From the NCBI RefSeq assembly GCF_035046485.1, contig NC_085138.1, forward strand, positions 288,048,089 to 288,112,088: a DNA stretch of 64,000 nucleotides. The letters are read 5' to 3'. The stretch's first letter is position 1, and every line of letters starts with the position of its first letter. Positions 31,802 through 43,434 of this stretch are shown one piece after another. The translations under genes were made by a program, and so were the position numbers. The notes below the pieces were generated by a model. The model was not told where the DNA came from. It worked only from the letters and a program-made list of their open reading frames with translations, and made no database searches. The stretch is from Aedes albopictus (taxonomy: Eukaryota; Arthropoda; Insecta; Diptera; Culicidae).

Positions 31802-32852
31802 GGGGCCGTCCACATACCACGTGGACAGGAAATTAATGGTTTTTGACCCCCCCCCCCCCCCCCCGTGTACAAGCGTGGACTTTTCATTGACCCCTACCCC
31901 CCTCCACCAAATGTCCACGTGGAAATCCGAAAAAAAAAGATTTTTTTTTTCATATTTTTAAAATAAATGGAAAAAGTGATTTTGAAAAGTTTTTTCTAAT
32001 ATTGTTTTTTTTCTTCGTGAACAATGTCTTAAATATAATTGAAAACTTAATAAAATACAAATATTCTATAGCTTTACATAGAATACAAACAAGTATTTAA
32101 CACAAGTTTTCAACATTGTTTTTAATTCAGCTTAATGTTTGTGAGAGTGTGGGTTCTATTCCCGCTCCAGTTTGTAATTTTTTTTGTCAAACGGAAAATT
32201 CTTCACTGAGTGTGTTGTGTGTATGTCCATCGCGTAATGTTAGTGATTGTTCAGTGTTCAGTCTGTATAGCCTCTGGTTGAAGACGGTGTTTTTTAGAAT
32301 ATTTGTTCAATCTATGATTTTCTGATTGTTTTGTTGAGATCAGGTAATTTTAAATCTTAGATTTTTGTTGAGATAAAATTAAATTTCTTAGATTTTAAAT
32401 TTTAAAGGAAATTTGATATGAAACCTCGAGAAATCCATACAGCACTTCAATGAAAATTTGCATATCGTTTGCATTTGCATTTGCATGGTCTACACTCCAT
32501 TTTAAATCCCCAGAATATTCATCGATTTAGGAAACTAAGTAATAAGAAATTCTGAAATTAAAACAAATTAGTCTGTGAATCAATACCAGGTTTTTTTTTC
32601 CTTGAAGAAGTAACTTATAACTAAACGACAATGTATATGAAAATAAAATGTATGAAAGAACTGTTGAAGAGAATCTCATCAATAATGCGACATAATTTGT
32701 TTCGTTTGTAGATTATTGTTTCTTAACTTGTATGTCAATGTTGTCCACGTGGACATTTAACGAACCCCCACCCTCCTCTCCGTGGACAAGCGTGGACTTT
32801 TCACTAACCCCCTCCCCCCTCCAAGCTGTCCACGTGGTATATGGACGGCCCC
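31802..32852. mobile_element. 1,051-bp Harbinger-like non-autonomous element, TAA TSD
   Basis: The ends GGGGCCGTCCACATACCACG and the complement of CGTGGTATATGGACGGCCCC form inverted repeats of about 25 bp with one mismatch. TAA lies on both sides (31799-31801 and 32853-32855), the 3-bp target typical of PIF/Harbinger elements. Subterminal blocks repeat the TGTCCACGTGGAC palindrome and CAAGCGTGGACTTTTCA in both halves. A run of 18 cytosines is at 31847-31864. No transposase frame is present. A SINE sits inside it (32110-32310). Confidence 0.8.
32110..32310 (+). mobile_element. tRNA-derived SINE nested in the Harbinger-like element
   Basis: Box B-like GGGTTCTATTCCC (32151-32163) is preceded by a degenerate box A region and followed by a GTCAAACGGAAAATTC...TCACTGAGTG body with GTTAGTGATTGTTCAGTGTT (32238-32257). 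The style and order match tRNA-derived SINE bodies of mosquitoes. The family name is unknown to me. Confidence 0.45.
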
Positions 32853-32855
32853 TAA

Positions 32856-35373
32856 CTACGCTCACGTTACCGCTAACGCTTACACATACTAATCGTCAAA
32901 TTTCATTGCCCAGAGCTTGATTCATTGAACAAATTCTATTCACACAGACCGGCATGATCGCCAGTTTTCCCATTAGGTATACAGAAACAACCTGTCAGTC
33001 GGCTTTATCGGACTCACCCATCCTGGATGCAGATCAAATCACATACGATCACAACCCGTCTCATCTGTTGGCCGGGTTCAACTCGGCTGCGCGCGGTCAT
33101 TCTACTCTGCTCTTCTATGCTCGCTCATCAAATTCCTCTGCCCGCATGGCAGCCGCTGCTGCTCGGGCTCGATGCTCGTAATTAGTGTATCAAGATTAGT
33201 CGAGCATAAAAGGTGCTAATAATCCAATTCTTTTGCTGACCGCGCTGATAGCCGCGCCGCCGCCAACTCGGGACCCGATCGCGCCAGCATACGAACGGAC
33301 ATTTCCCAACCCGTGTAGCTGCAGGTTTTGATTATTCATCACCCGCCATCAGATCGTCCGATGTCGGTGGGAACTGGGGACGCGCGCGAGCGCGGGGTGA
33401 GATCCCTGATTCGTATCGCAACTGCTTTTAAATAATATTTTCATTACAAACTGATGCTTCCGCCGCCGCAGACTCCCCCGTCCCCCGCCCCGCTCCACAC
33501 ACACAAACCGATCTGAATCGATTTTTATGACTATTCAAAACGTTTTGTTAGAGGTTGCTCTCACCATCCATCCATCCATCGGAAAACGGCTGTAGTGATG
33601 TGATGATCCCACCGCGCGCGTTCGCAGCGATATGGTTTGTGTGTCGATTGCCCTCTCCGCGTTTTGGGAGAAATGAGCGCGATCGCGATGCCGACAAAGG
33701 CCCCCGCTCGATCGGCTTGTATATTTTTATTGCTTTTATTGCTCCAAATATAAGCGAGTGTTTTCGTCGGCCTCAAACATGGTGCGCCCTCTCGGGCAGT
33801 GGTGGCGGCATTCTTTTATGTGCGTGTGAGGCGGTGGTGGAGCTCGCGAGCTGGAGAGCGATTTTGAAAAACTTTTTTTTCTGGTAGGAGCTTCGAAATC
33901 CGCCGAGACTGGGATCCTTGGCTTCGAGGGTCCTGTTTTTCCGACACGACCTGAAGATGTCGATGTTAGTTATTCAATTAACACGTCGTTGTTTTCGCTT
34001 TAGAGGTGTTGTTATTCCATCGGCCGAAGGGGTCTCTCTCTTGTGGCGGTGGAGTGCCCATGTTAGTGGAGTTGAAGATAGCAGCGCGCTTGAAACGGGG
34101 AGGGCTTTTGAGATCGCAATAAAACTCAATCGTGTGGAAAAGCTGGGGAATGTGTTGCCAAGTGCGAAGAAATGTGTAACTCGGCGCAGTACGTGGAGAA
34201 AGAAATTTCATTCGTTTAATGTACCGATTGTATTGGAACATGACTTCGAAATTATCGCAACACCAATGCTACCGAATTCCAGCAACGAATTGAACACCTT
34301 TCCGGCGAGGAAAAAAATCACTTGAAATAATAAACTTAAATTTTCGCCAGAATTATCCGCAGAAAAGGGCCGAGGCGGCGAAACATGTGAGAAGCCCTCG
34401 AGCGAAGAGCCCGGGGTTGATGGGTTGATGGGTGGTGGTGATTAATTTCGATTGGAATCGAATCAAGAGCGCGGAGAGTGTCGGCCCGTCCATTGGTAGG
34501 CCGAATCGGTAGTCGAGTAGAAAGGCACTCAACCACCGGGGAAAGAGCCCAAGATAAAAGTGCTCGCATATCGGCGCGGAATCATTTGATTTTCCCCGCA
34601 ATAAAAACAAATATTTTGATTAATGATGTTGATCCTCATTTGCTTTCCAGCGTTGTTCACCCGCTGACGCTTCCACCGACGATCCGAGAGCTCATTTTTT
34701 CACACAATTATTGATTATTGACCGTGTGGAGCGGAGCAGTTCTGTTGCTGCGCTTTTGCCGCGGAGAAATGTGAGAGGGGCGTGGGAGTCGCAGCCGATT
34801 CGTCGCCGTCGTCACCGCACGCAGTTGTTGAAAAATTTGATTAATATTACGAAAATGCTGAAATGTGATACGGTTGCTCAGGAATTTGGGTAGCGCACGG
34901 CACGACGGACAACACACCGAAACGCAACGGATTCCGATGTCTCAGCAGCACCAGCGTGAGGAATTCCTACGACAGACGACGCAGCTCCATCAATCACCAC
35001 CAGCCAGGCCAGCGATCCGATTCGGGCGAGGTCCACGTTTCGATCAGGTAGGGTGGGGACCGGTGCGGCAGAAAGCCGTGACTAAAAGAGCGATTAACAT
35101 GTGCCTAGTTTGCAACATAAATAAGAATATTAATTGAAAGCAATTAACGGCACGCAGGTGGACTCCGGGTGAATGCGCGAGCGGCAGTTGTGCCCGGGAC
35201 GAATCAAGTCTTTTGTTCAATCACACTTCCCGCCCGACGACGATCACCTGGGGATGGTCGCTGCGCATTGGACAAGGATCAGTTAATCGAGAAGCGATGA
35301 GCAGACTAGCTGCCTGCCTGGCAGAAATGCGTTTTGCGTGGTCTTACTCATTAATAGCACACGTTCTGTGTTC
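32856..35373. other. GC-rich unique block, no gene recognised
   Basis: CpG-rich, single-copy-looking DNA. The longest frame, 33918-34325 (+, 135 codons), has no recognisable domain and is opposed by a frame on the other strand (33978-34241). Frames at 33555-33887 and 34865-35137 are likewise unconvincing. No exon is supported. Confidence 0.35.
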
Positions 35374-35376
35374 TTA

Positions 35377-35548
35377 CCCCACGTCTCCACTAGACAGAAA
35401 TGTCTTGCCATTTTGCTGCCAGAAAGAGAAAACGTAACAGAAATGATCAACACCGCTGCTTTCCATGCAAACAGCGACAGAATATTTCTGTCATGACACA
35501 TCTGTCCAGCAAAATGGCAAGACATTTCTGTCTAGTGGAGACGTCGGG
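35377..35548. mobile_element. 172-bp MITE with TTA TSD (Harbinger-like)
   Basis: Terminal inverted repeats of about 42 bp start CCCCACGTCTCCACTAGACA on the left and CCCGACGTCTCCACTAGACA on the right arm, and continue through GAAATGTCTTGCCATTTTG with few mismatches. TTA flanks both ends (35374-35376 and 35549-35551). It is non-coding. The 3-bp TWA target suggests PIF/Harbinger. Confidence 0.8.
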
Positions 35549-35551
35549 TTA

Positions 35552-36216
35552 GTTAAATTGGATTGCGGGGCTAGAGGCTTGCGCTTAAGTACTGTATCTC
35601 AATAGTACCAAAGGGTTGAAGTCAGGTGGTTGGCTAGCTGACTGCTCTTTAAGACTCAGAGTCCGACACTTTCGGTTCTTGAGAAGTTCGCGAGCTTAAT
35701 TTAACAAAAAACAACATTTTTTCAAGTGTTCATTACATGCCACAAATAAGTAACTCAATACTTATTCCTGATTCAAACTTGTGTGATGTCGATAAAAAAC
35801 TTTTCTCCATTTACGCAATGGTCCAATTTAATTCGAGATTTTATAAATGGGTCTTTGTAGACTTTTTGGAAAGAGTTAATCTGGGTTCCATCCGATATTT
35901 TTCCGAGCGTTTGCTAGGAGACATTTTGTATGTTATCCCACGAGATTTTCCGAGGAAAGACATTCCAAAAAGGGCATCCATAATTGTGGAACGATTTCCG
36001 ATAGGGATTTCGATAGGAGCACTGGGTATAATCCTGAGAAAATGTGTAAAAAAAATCTTAGTGGAAGAAATGAAATAACAACTACGAGGGAAAGCATGGA
36101 AAAAGCTCTGAATCACGGGAAGAACTCCATAGTGTTGAGAGTGAAGTATGGCTCGACCGACAATCCAAAGGACATTAGTTTGATACTGAGATGACAAGAA
36201 TTGCTTGTTTAGTATT
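35552..36216. other. AT-rich DNA with degenerate minisatellite-like text
   Basis: The 113-codon frame 35737-36078 (+) has recognisable similarity, also at DNA level, to text near 37040-37250 (a GACTTTTTGGAAAGAGTTAA-type segment followed by GGAGACATT), so it is part of the degenerate repeat DNA rather than a gene. Confidence 0.4.
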
Positions 36217-36384
36217 TGTAAGTCGCATACGATGCTATACTACATCGCAATAGTACACACCGTGCATCGCATAACATATTGCTTCAAGTCATGTAGCGTC
36301 ATTATTGTTCCTTCAATGCACGTATAGCGCCTCCACTTTTGTACGCATAAGGCACTTTTACTGCATCTTATGCGATGTAACTTT
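36217..36384. mobile_element. MITE related to the 28204 element
   Basis: Inverted ends read TTTGTAAGTCGCATACGATG and, on the other arm, AAAGTTACATCGCATAAGATG. The interior shares CGCCTCCACTTT and CATCTTATGCGAT with the MITE at 28204-28346. It is more diverged and the target duplication is not evident. Confidence 0.5.
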
Positions 36385-36584
36385 ACCACATAAAAGTACG
36401 TATAACATGGCCATAACCTTGTAATATGTACACTAATACATTCGCTCTTTGGTATAGTGAATAGTCTAATCTTACTGGTCATGGTCGACATATGATCATT
36501 AAAAAATAGTCCTTCAACTGTCACAAAACAAAACTAGCTCACACAAAGGTAACCATAGTTTACCCACAGAACTCTTCCCACGAG

Positions 36585-37260
36585 TGCTTCCTTGCATTTA
36601 TCAAAGGTTTTTTTCCTGGAAGTTTGCTGGAGTTCACACATACACGTGTCGTAAAGTTCTTACGTTCAGTAGGTCGGCTCCAGAGGCACGTTCTCCTCCA
36701 TTTGGGAAATTTGTGCCATTGATTAGTTCTTATAAACTGGCTTTAAGGATTTCTCACTGGATTTCTCCTGGATATCCTAAGTTGTCCAAAGTTGCCTCAG
36801 TAAACTTCTTTGGTTATTTTCTGGGATAACTTTCCAACAGTTTTCTCGGGATTTTTGCGTGGTTATTTCAGAAATTCTTCCAAAAGTTCTTCCGGAATTT
36901 ATCTTTGTTTTTTTACATGTATTCCTTAATATTTCTCACAGGATTTCTTTCAGAACCTTTTTTCCCACCTTTTTCCCGAGATGTCCCATCTTTTCTCAGA
37001 ATTTCCTCCAAAGTTCCTCTCGAGATTTATCCAACAGGTCTTGGTAGAGTTTCTGGAAAGAGTGCACCTGGATTACTCCCGTCATTTCTTCGTTTTTTTT
37101 ACGAAGAATTTTGTGTGTTATTACAGGAGACATTCTGAGGAAATCTTCTGGAAAAAAACCTGCAAGAATTTCGAAAGCAACTTTCAAAAAAATCCTAAAA
37201 AGGGCAGATATTTCGAGAGGAGCTCTGGGAATTATCTAGAGAAAATCTGTGAAAAAAATC
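36585..37260. repeat. degenerate satellite-like array (T-rich orientation)
   Basis: Diverged units such as GGATTTCTCCTGGA and TTTCCTGGAAGTTTGCTGG, the complement-like orientation of the 3510-4345 array, fill this stretch. The 45-bp dispersed repeat at 36675-36720 lies inside. Frame 36981-37436 (+, 151 codons) starts in this repeat and is rejected as a gene. 37261-37640 is unremarkable. Confidence 0.55.
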
Positions 37261-37639
37261 GCATATTGAGTACTGTGAGAAATGCGGTAACAACAACGAG
37301 GAATATGAGAATATTGCGTAACTCACAGGTCCAATCCGTCCCCACCATCTTGGAAAACTACAATAGAATCACTTGGCATAATCCAGAACCACACGATGAA
37401 GGCGACCTGCTCCGCCAAAGCTCCTCTCTTCAATGAGGCAGCTTCACACTGACAACGTCGTCATGGTGCTAACTGGCACTGGTCCATGCTAGGGGACGGA
37501 CACGCAAGGGAAATAACACCAAACTAATTTCAAACCCCACAGAATAGCTTGCACACCAAACGCTGTAACCAAGGCAAAAACCAGTAAAACGATTTGCTGA
37601 ATTTTCAGCAATATTTTGCTGGGATCCAGCACAATTTTG

Positions 37640-37834
37640 TGTCCTATCAGATTTCAGAAAGCTCTGAGAAACATCCCAGGGCCACCATTGGAATGAATCT
37701 TTTGAGAAAAGTCTCGGGAGAAGAGCAGAGAGAAATTTTATTTAAAGTCTAAACAAACCTTCCGCGGGAAGCTTAAGGAAATTTCTCGGTTGAAACATCT
37801 GTAGAAATCCAGGAGAGAGGATCATTAGATTTCT
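37640..37834. repeat. degenerate GGAAATTTCT-type repeat
   Basis: A short stretch of AGAAATTTT, GGAAATTTCTC and GAAATCCAGGAGAG variants of the same degenerate family, directly before the SINE at 37835. Confidence 0.4.
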
Positions 37835-38190
37835 TTATTTCTTTATTTATTCTTTATTCGCTTCTCTGACTTGTGCCTTAATGAAGGTGGTGGGGAAAAG
37901 CCTCTTGGAGTTGGCCATGAAAAGTGATTGCCTGTCTCCAAAACGCGTAAAAACCCTGCAAGATTAAATATCAAGGAAATTTCATGCAGAACCAAAATAC
38001 TTGTAATAAGAAGGCACAGAAAATTGTTTTTTGACAAAATAAAAGATGACATTGTGAAAAAAAAATCGCGAGTCGAACCCACGACTCCGAATTCGCTAGA
38101 CGGGAGATTTATCCAACTGAGCCACAAGGTAGGTACTGATTCTGCGGAATAGAAAGCCAAACTGAATCGGAGCCCATACCATGAAAACTT
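37835..38190 (-). mobile_element. tRNA-derived SINE (family 1), nearly complete
   Basis: On the minus strand: leader with CAGTTTGGCTTTCTATTCCG (about 38165), box A-like TGTGGCTCAGTTGGATAA (38110-38127), box B-like GTGGGTTCGACTC (38071-38083), a body of about 200 bp, and an A-rich AATAAAGAATAAATAAAG tail near 37840. The leader and tRNA part match 2876-3025 and 43785-43915. The 105-codon frame 37843-38160 (-) lies inside it and is spurious. Confidence 0.65.
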
Positions 38191-38194
38191 TTTT

Positions 38195-38770
38195 CAACCA
38201 ATCCATCTCTCTTTGTCATAGATGGCAATCCACGGGATATGCAGAAAATACAGTTTGGAAGAAATGCCGGAAGGAACTCCCTAACAAATCCTTGAGGGAG
38301 CTCTAGTAGGAGTCCCATCATAAATAACTACTGTAACAGTTCTGCGTAACAGTTCAAAAGGAATCCCGGGAGAAACTCTGAGAGAAATTCCGTTGCAACA
38401 TCTGTGATATATCCTGAGAGAAATTCTTCTGGAGATCTTAGAATGAAACCTGGAAGAAATCCCACGCAAATTCATTATAACTTACATATTACAGCAGGAG
38501 AAACTCTGCACATTACAGCAGCAGTGACTCTGGGAGCAAAATCGGAAATACCTCTGGAAGAAATTTTGGGAAGACGTGCTGCAGAATCCCCCGTGAAAAC
38601 TCCAGGAAATTAAAGAAACCTGGAAGATTGATTGATTTATCTTTATTATAGAGTCTTTCAGCCCTTGGCTGATTCGTCTCTGAAACCTGGAAGATCCTCA
38701 AGGAAGAATCCCGGAAAGAATTGTGTGAATCTTGGAAAAATGCCGGTAGGAGTCTGAAAAAAAAATCTTC
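38195..38770. repeat. degenerate GGAATCCCGGGAGAAACTC-type array
   Basis: Loose units of GGAATCCC, GAAGAAATCC and GAGAAATTC type. Near 38640-38690 a short piece with CTTTATTATAGAGTCTTTCA and CAGCCCTTGGCTGA looks like the tail of another SINE or repeat on the minus strand. No gene was seen through 38999. Confidence 0.5.
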
Positions 38771-38999
38771 GGGGGGAGTTTAAAAAGGAATACCAAGAAA
38801 AATGATGTTTGAACAAATTCCCGGGCATCAACATTTATGAATATTTGTACATTTGGACATATTGGGCTTTGGATGTGCAGATTCAAAATATATAGTTATT
38901 ACTCTGCCTCTAAAGAAGCCAAATATAACTACATATGGACAATGCCATAGGTGTTCCAGCAGATTTCTGGGGGTTTAGAAAGGTTTCGATAGTATTTAA

Positions 39000-40880
39000 T
39001 GTGGATTTGAGGGGTTTTCAAGGATAACCCAGGTGAGGTTTTAGGGCGATTCGTGGACATTGCAGGGGGTTTCAAAGGCGCTCCAGGTTATTACAGGAGG
39101 TTTCATGAGATTTCAGAGACGATCCAGAGGGTTTTTGGGGATTTTAGATGTGTTTTAGGGGGTTCCGGAGCGTCGCTGAATGTTCCAGGGAGTGTCAGGG
39201 GCGTTCCAGGAGATTTTAATATATTTCAGGGGCGTTCCAAGCTACTAAAGGGGTTTCAGGGATTTTACGGGGGTCTTGTAGGAGTTTCCAGGGAGTTTAC
39301 AAGCCTTCAAAGACTACCCAAGGGCTATCGAGGCATTTCAGGGAGTTTCATGAGGTTTCAGGGACAGTCCGGTGATATTCCAGGCGTTTTATATGGAGGT
39401 TTCTAAAAGTTTATGAGAGGGTATTCCAGAGGATTTCACAGGATTCTATGGGAATTCCATGCGATTTGAGAAGGTTCTATGGGCGTTCCCGGGGGTTTAA
39501 GGGACGTTCCGCGTTGTTCTGAGGGTGTTGTAAGTTTCAAAATGTTTCACATTTCAGGGATTTCATGGGGTTTCACTAGCATTCCAAGTGTGTTCCAGCA
39601 GGATTCAGGAGTTTCACGGAAGGTTTCATGGGTTGTCAGGGATGTTTCTTGTTTTTGGGGATTTCATATTGTTACATTTTTTAAGGTGGGTTCCGGAGCA
39701 TTTCAAGAGTGTTCCAGGAGGTTTCTGTGGCGTTTCGGGGACGTCCCGAGGGTGTTCCAGGGAGATTAAAACGATTTCAAGGAAGTGCAGGTAGTTAAGA
39801 GGGCTTCAATTTGTTTCAAAGGCAATCCGATGATGTTCCATGGGTTTTGCATGGGACTTGAGAGGGTTCCATGGGTGTCCCAGGGGGTTTAAGTGACTTT
39901 CCGGGGTGTTCTGAAACTGTTGAAAGTTTCAAAAGGTTTAAAGCACATTACAGGGATTTCATGGGGTTTCACTAGCATTCCAAGTGTGATCCAGCAAGAT
40001 TCAGGGGTTTCAGGGGCGCTTCAGAGGATCACAGGAGGTTTCATGGATTGTCAGGGATGTTTCTTGTTTTTGGGGATTTCATATTGTTATATTTGTTTAA
40101 GGTGGGATCCTGAGAGGGGTGTTTCAGAGGGTTCCTGTGGCGTTTCGGGGACATCCCGAGGGTGTTCCAGGGAGATTAAAACGATTTCAAGGAAGTCCAG
40201 GTAGTTAAGAGGGCTTCAGCAGGTTTCAAAGACAACCCGGTGATGTTCCTTGGGGTTTACATGGGACTTGAGAGGGTTCCATGGGCGTCCCAGGGGGTTT
40301 AAGTGACTTTCTGGGGTGTTCTGAAGTTGTTGCAAGTTTCAAAAGGTTTCAAGTAAATTACAGCGATTTCATGGGGTTTCAGTAGCATCCCAAGTGTGTT
40401 CCAGCAGAGTTCAGGGGTTTCAGAGGCGCTCCAGAGGATCACAGGAGGTTTCATGGGTTGTCGGAATGTTTCTTGTTTCAGGGGATTTCATATTATTACA
40501 TATGTTTTAAGGTTGATTTCAGGGGTGATCCAGGGAATTTCAGGATTTCCTTAAACAATTTCAGTAGATTTCGAGGGCCTTCTAGATGTTTAAAGGGGTC
40601 TCAAGGGTGTTTTAGGGGGTTTCTGGAGAGTTTCGAGTGTGTACCAAGGATGTTCCAGGGAGTTCAAAGAGATTTCAAGGACGTTCCAGGAGGTATAGAT
40701 GACTGCAGGAGGTTTCAGAGGCAATCTGGTGATTCTAGAGAGTATCAATACGTTTCAATGGAGACCCAGAGCATTTCACAGGGTTTCGTGGACGTTCCAT
40801 GGGGTTTGAGAGTTATTCATGGGCATTCCAGAGTGCCCAAGGGACGATCCTTGGTGTTCCGAGGGTGAAGCAAGTTTCAA
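39000..40880. repeat. degenerate GTTTCAGGGGxGTTCCAGG satellite with about 400-bp higher-order repeat
   Basis: About 1.9 kb of variants of a 15-20 bp unit resembling GGTTTCAGGGGCGTTCCAGG. A longer block recurs three times, marked by ATTTCATGGGGTTTCACTAG at about 39560, 39956 and 40366, giving a period near 400 bp. Low stop-codon density yields spurious frames on the plus strand (39053-39406, 39479-39769, 39893-40204, 40458-40868). Confidence 0.8.
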
Positions 40881-40889
40881 AAGGTTTTT

Positions 40890-41200
40890 TTTTTAATTTA
40901 TTTATACCTATCTCTCTCTCTCTCTCTTCTTGACGTAACGTCCTCATTGGGACAAAGCTTGCTTCTCAGCTTAGTGTTCTATGAGCACTTCCACAGTTAT
41001 TAACTGAGAGCTTCCTCTGCCAATGACCATTTTGCATGTGTATATCGTGTGGCAGGCACGAAGATACTCTATGCCCAAGGAAGTCAAGGAAATTTCCTTT
41101 ACGAAAAGATCCTGGACCGACCGGGAATCGAACCCGTCACCCTCAGCATGGTCATGCTGAATAACCGTGCGTTTACCGCCTCAGCTATATGGGCCCTCTT
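40890..41200 (-). mobile_element. tRNA-derived SINE (Feilai-like body)
   Basis: On the minus strand: box A-like ATAGCTGAGGCGGTAAAC (41171-41188), box B-like GGGTTCGATTCCCGG (41121-41135), then a body with AATAACTGTGGAAGTGCTCA and AACACTAAGCTGAGAAGC, ending near a (GA)n run (40913-40930 on the plus strand as TC repeats). The central body segment is shared with 47663-47932 and, decayed, with 19595-19740. It splits the satellite DNA of 39000-41700. Confidence 0.75.
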
Positions 41201-41234
41201 TATATGCGTGATTTTAATTAATGCTAATTCTTCA

Positions 41235-41700
41235 CACGTTTCACAAGGTTTCAAGTTTATTCTAGGGAATTCAGGACTTCAATGGTGCTCCAGGATGTTT
41301 CAGGGGGTTTCGAAGGGTGTTTTGGAACGTTCCTGGAGACACCCGGAAACACGCTGCAACGCCTTGATGCCCTTTTTAAGCCCATTAAGAACTCTTTTAG
41401 AAGGCCACTAAACCTCTGGAAACTCCTCAGAAACACCATGAAGCGCTCGAAATACTTTAAAAGCACTCTGGAACCTCTGGAAATCACTTCCAAACATCAC
41501 CTGAAACGTCCTGGAAACCACCCGAAATCCCCTAAAGTGCCTTGAAACACTGGGGTTTCAACCACTTAAAAACCAAAACTTTCATGGAAAACTCTTAATT
41601 CACCTGAATCATGCGGTAACTTCACTGGATCCCTCCTAAAACCCCCTTGAAAAGCCTTGATATGCCTTGAAACTTCTCTGAAACATACCCGAAACATGAT
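41235..41700. repeat. same satellite, switching orientation near 41335
   Basis: 41235-41335 continues the GTTTCAGGGG orientation. From about 41335 the text becomes CCTGGAAACACC, CCTGAAACGTCC and similar, the reverse complement of the upstream units. The array therefore contains an inversion point close to GGAACGTTCC (41325-41334), itself a palindrome. Confidence 0.65.
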
Positions 41701-41927
41701 CTCACTGTTGCTCGTAGCCGTAAGTACTCTTAGCAGTGATGCCAGATGATTTTCCGTATCACTCGCTCAAAAATTTGGGTAAAAAATCTATTTTTATTAT
41801 TTTTACCCTTCTTACACCCATAAGAAGGGTATAAATATCGCTCGAAAAACCGACTTTCGATCCGAGGCCCGGAGGGCCGAGTCTCATATACCAATGAACT
41901 CAGCTCGACGAACTGAGCAAATGTCTG

Positions 41928-41985
41928 TATGTGTGTGTGTGTGTATGTGTGTATGTGTGTATGTGTGTGTGTGTGTATGTGCGTT
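41928..41985. repeat. (GT)n microsatellite in copy 1
   Basis: An interrupted GTGTGTATGTGTGTATG run of about 55 bp. The same interrupted pattern occurs in reverse complement at 50225-50282 and 51129-51186. Confidence 0.8.
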
Positions 41986-42006
41986 ACAAAAAAAAGTCAC
42001 GCACGT

Positions 42007-42700
42007 TTCTCAGCCGTCTGTCAACCGATTTGAGTTCTCTTGGAAGCAAATGAAAGCTACTACATCCTAGTAGAACGCTATTGAATTTTTTTTCGATTGG
42101 ACGTTTGGTTACCGAGATATCTCTCGGAGAGTACTTATGAGTCATACATCTAAACTTTTTAAGATTTTTGACCAAGTGTATCATAATAAATATCCCTGCT
42201 GTTTGTCAACCGATTTGAGTTCTCTTGGCACCAAATGAAAACCACTGCATCCTAGTAGATCGCCCAGAAATTTTAGTTCGATTGGACATTTGGTTACAGA
42301 GATATCTTTCGAAGAGTACTTAGGATTTATAAAACTAATCTTTTTGAGATTTTTGACCAAGTGTATCATAATTAATATCTCAGCCGTCTGTAAACCGATT
42401 TCGGTTCTTCGGGCACCAAATGAAAGCTACAACATTCTAGTAAAACCCTATACAATTTCATTAGGATTGGACATTTGGTTACCAAGATATGTTTCAAAGA
42501 GTACTTGGGAGTAATACATGTTAACTTTTAGAGAGATTTTTGACCAAGGGTACCATAATAAATATCTCAGCCGTCTGTCAACTAATTTGGGTTCTCTTAG
42601 CACCAAATGAAAGCTGCAATGTCCTTGTAAAAGGCCCTGAAATTTTATTTCGATTCGACATTTGATTACTGAGATATCTTACGAAGAGTATTTCAATAAA
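42007..42700. repeat. four tandem units of about 185 bp
   Basis: The landmark CAGCCGTCTGTCAACCGATT, or a close variant, recurs at about 42011, 42196, 42381 and 42567. Each unit continues with a TTCTCTTGGCACCAAATGAA-like block, a CGATTGGACATTTGGTTACC-like block and AGAGTACTT, then TTTTTGACCAAGTGTATCAT. Units differ from each other by roughly 15-25 percent, so the tandem array predates the recent spread of the whole element. Confidence 0.75.
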
Positions 42701-43434
42701 TGTTTTTTTTTTAATTTTATTACCGGACAAATGTTCACTTGTTATCTTGTATGAATTTTTGACCATTATATGTGAAATTATTTTTCAATAAATAATGCTG
42801 ACCTCATATAAAGTGTATACTATAGCAGGTTATTGTTTTGAACAAAATTATACATAACAAATTACAAATAAACAGGAATTCTATGAAAACTAACAATATG
42901 TTAAATGAAAGCTTTGAATTTATATATTGTGGGAAAAATGCAAGAGCCGGACATCCAAAATAACTAGCTAATGCCAAAACTGATTAACTTAGTAGATATA
43001 TCATTTTTGTCCTTTCTACACCATAATTCATGTGTTTCGGAGCTAATTTAATCGACTGATTAAGAGATATTAGACAAGGTGTATCTCGGTGATTTTCTTA
43101 TTCATTTATTAATCGATTCAAGATCTTTTGGCAGTTAACAAAAGATACAATATTCCAGAATATGCAAGCTATTTTTTAAACATTCCATACAAGATTCTAG
43201 GAGGTGTCTGGCATTTCTGGTAGTTTACCCATGGTCCATGATGATATTTTGGAAACCAATCCTCTAGATGCCAAATCCATAATATTTTCTAGAACTTTTG
43301 GTCAATAGCACGAAATAAATATGTTAAATACAAATAATACAACAATAATTACAATAAGTGTAAGAAGGGTTCTGTTCACCATAGGTGGATTAAATCGGGT
43401 TTTTTCATATAAAATTGAAAAATCTGTATTTGGT

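Larger units (their letters stand above)
41800..43404 (+). mobile_element. 1,605-bp element, copy 1, with tandem internal units
   Basis: This segment is the inverted counterpart, by eye identical and without indels, of 48806-50410 (paired positions sum to 92210). It starts TTTTTACCCTTCTTACACCC, immediately forming a hairpin (ACCCTTCTTA/TAAGAAGGGT), and ends ATTAAATCGGGTTTT. A second GTGTAAGAAGGGT lies near the other end (43357-43369). It contains a (GT)n run, four tandem units of about 185 bp, and an AT-rich part. Frames of 62-74 codons inside arise from the tandem units. No transposase is seen. The superfamily is unknown: Mutator-like, foldback-like or other. Confidence 0.8.

Noticed and set aside
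33918..34325. 135-codon frame as a possible gene
   Set aside because: No domain, no start context, and an overlapping minus frame; the composition matches its non-coding surroundings.
36981..37436. 151-codon plus-strand frame
   Set aside because: It begins in the T-rich degenerate repeat and shows no domain; it resembles the frame at 35737-36078 only because both derive from the same repeat text.
39053..40868. Series of 96-136 codon plus-strand frames
   Set aside because: They lie entirely in the degenerate GTTTCAGGGG satellite; the translations are repetitive (GVSGTSRGCSREI-type) and arise from a stop-poor unit.
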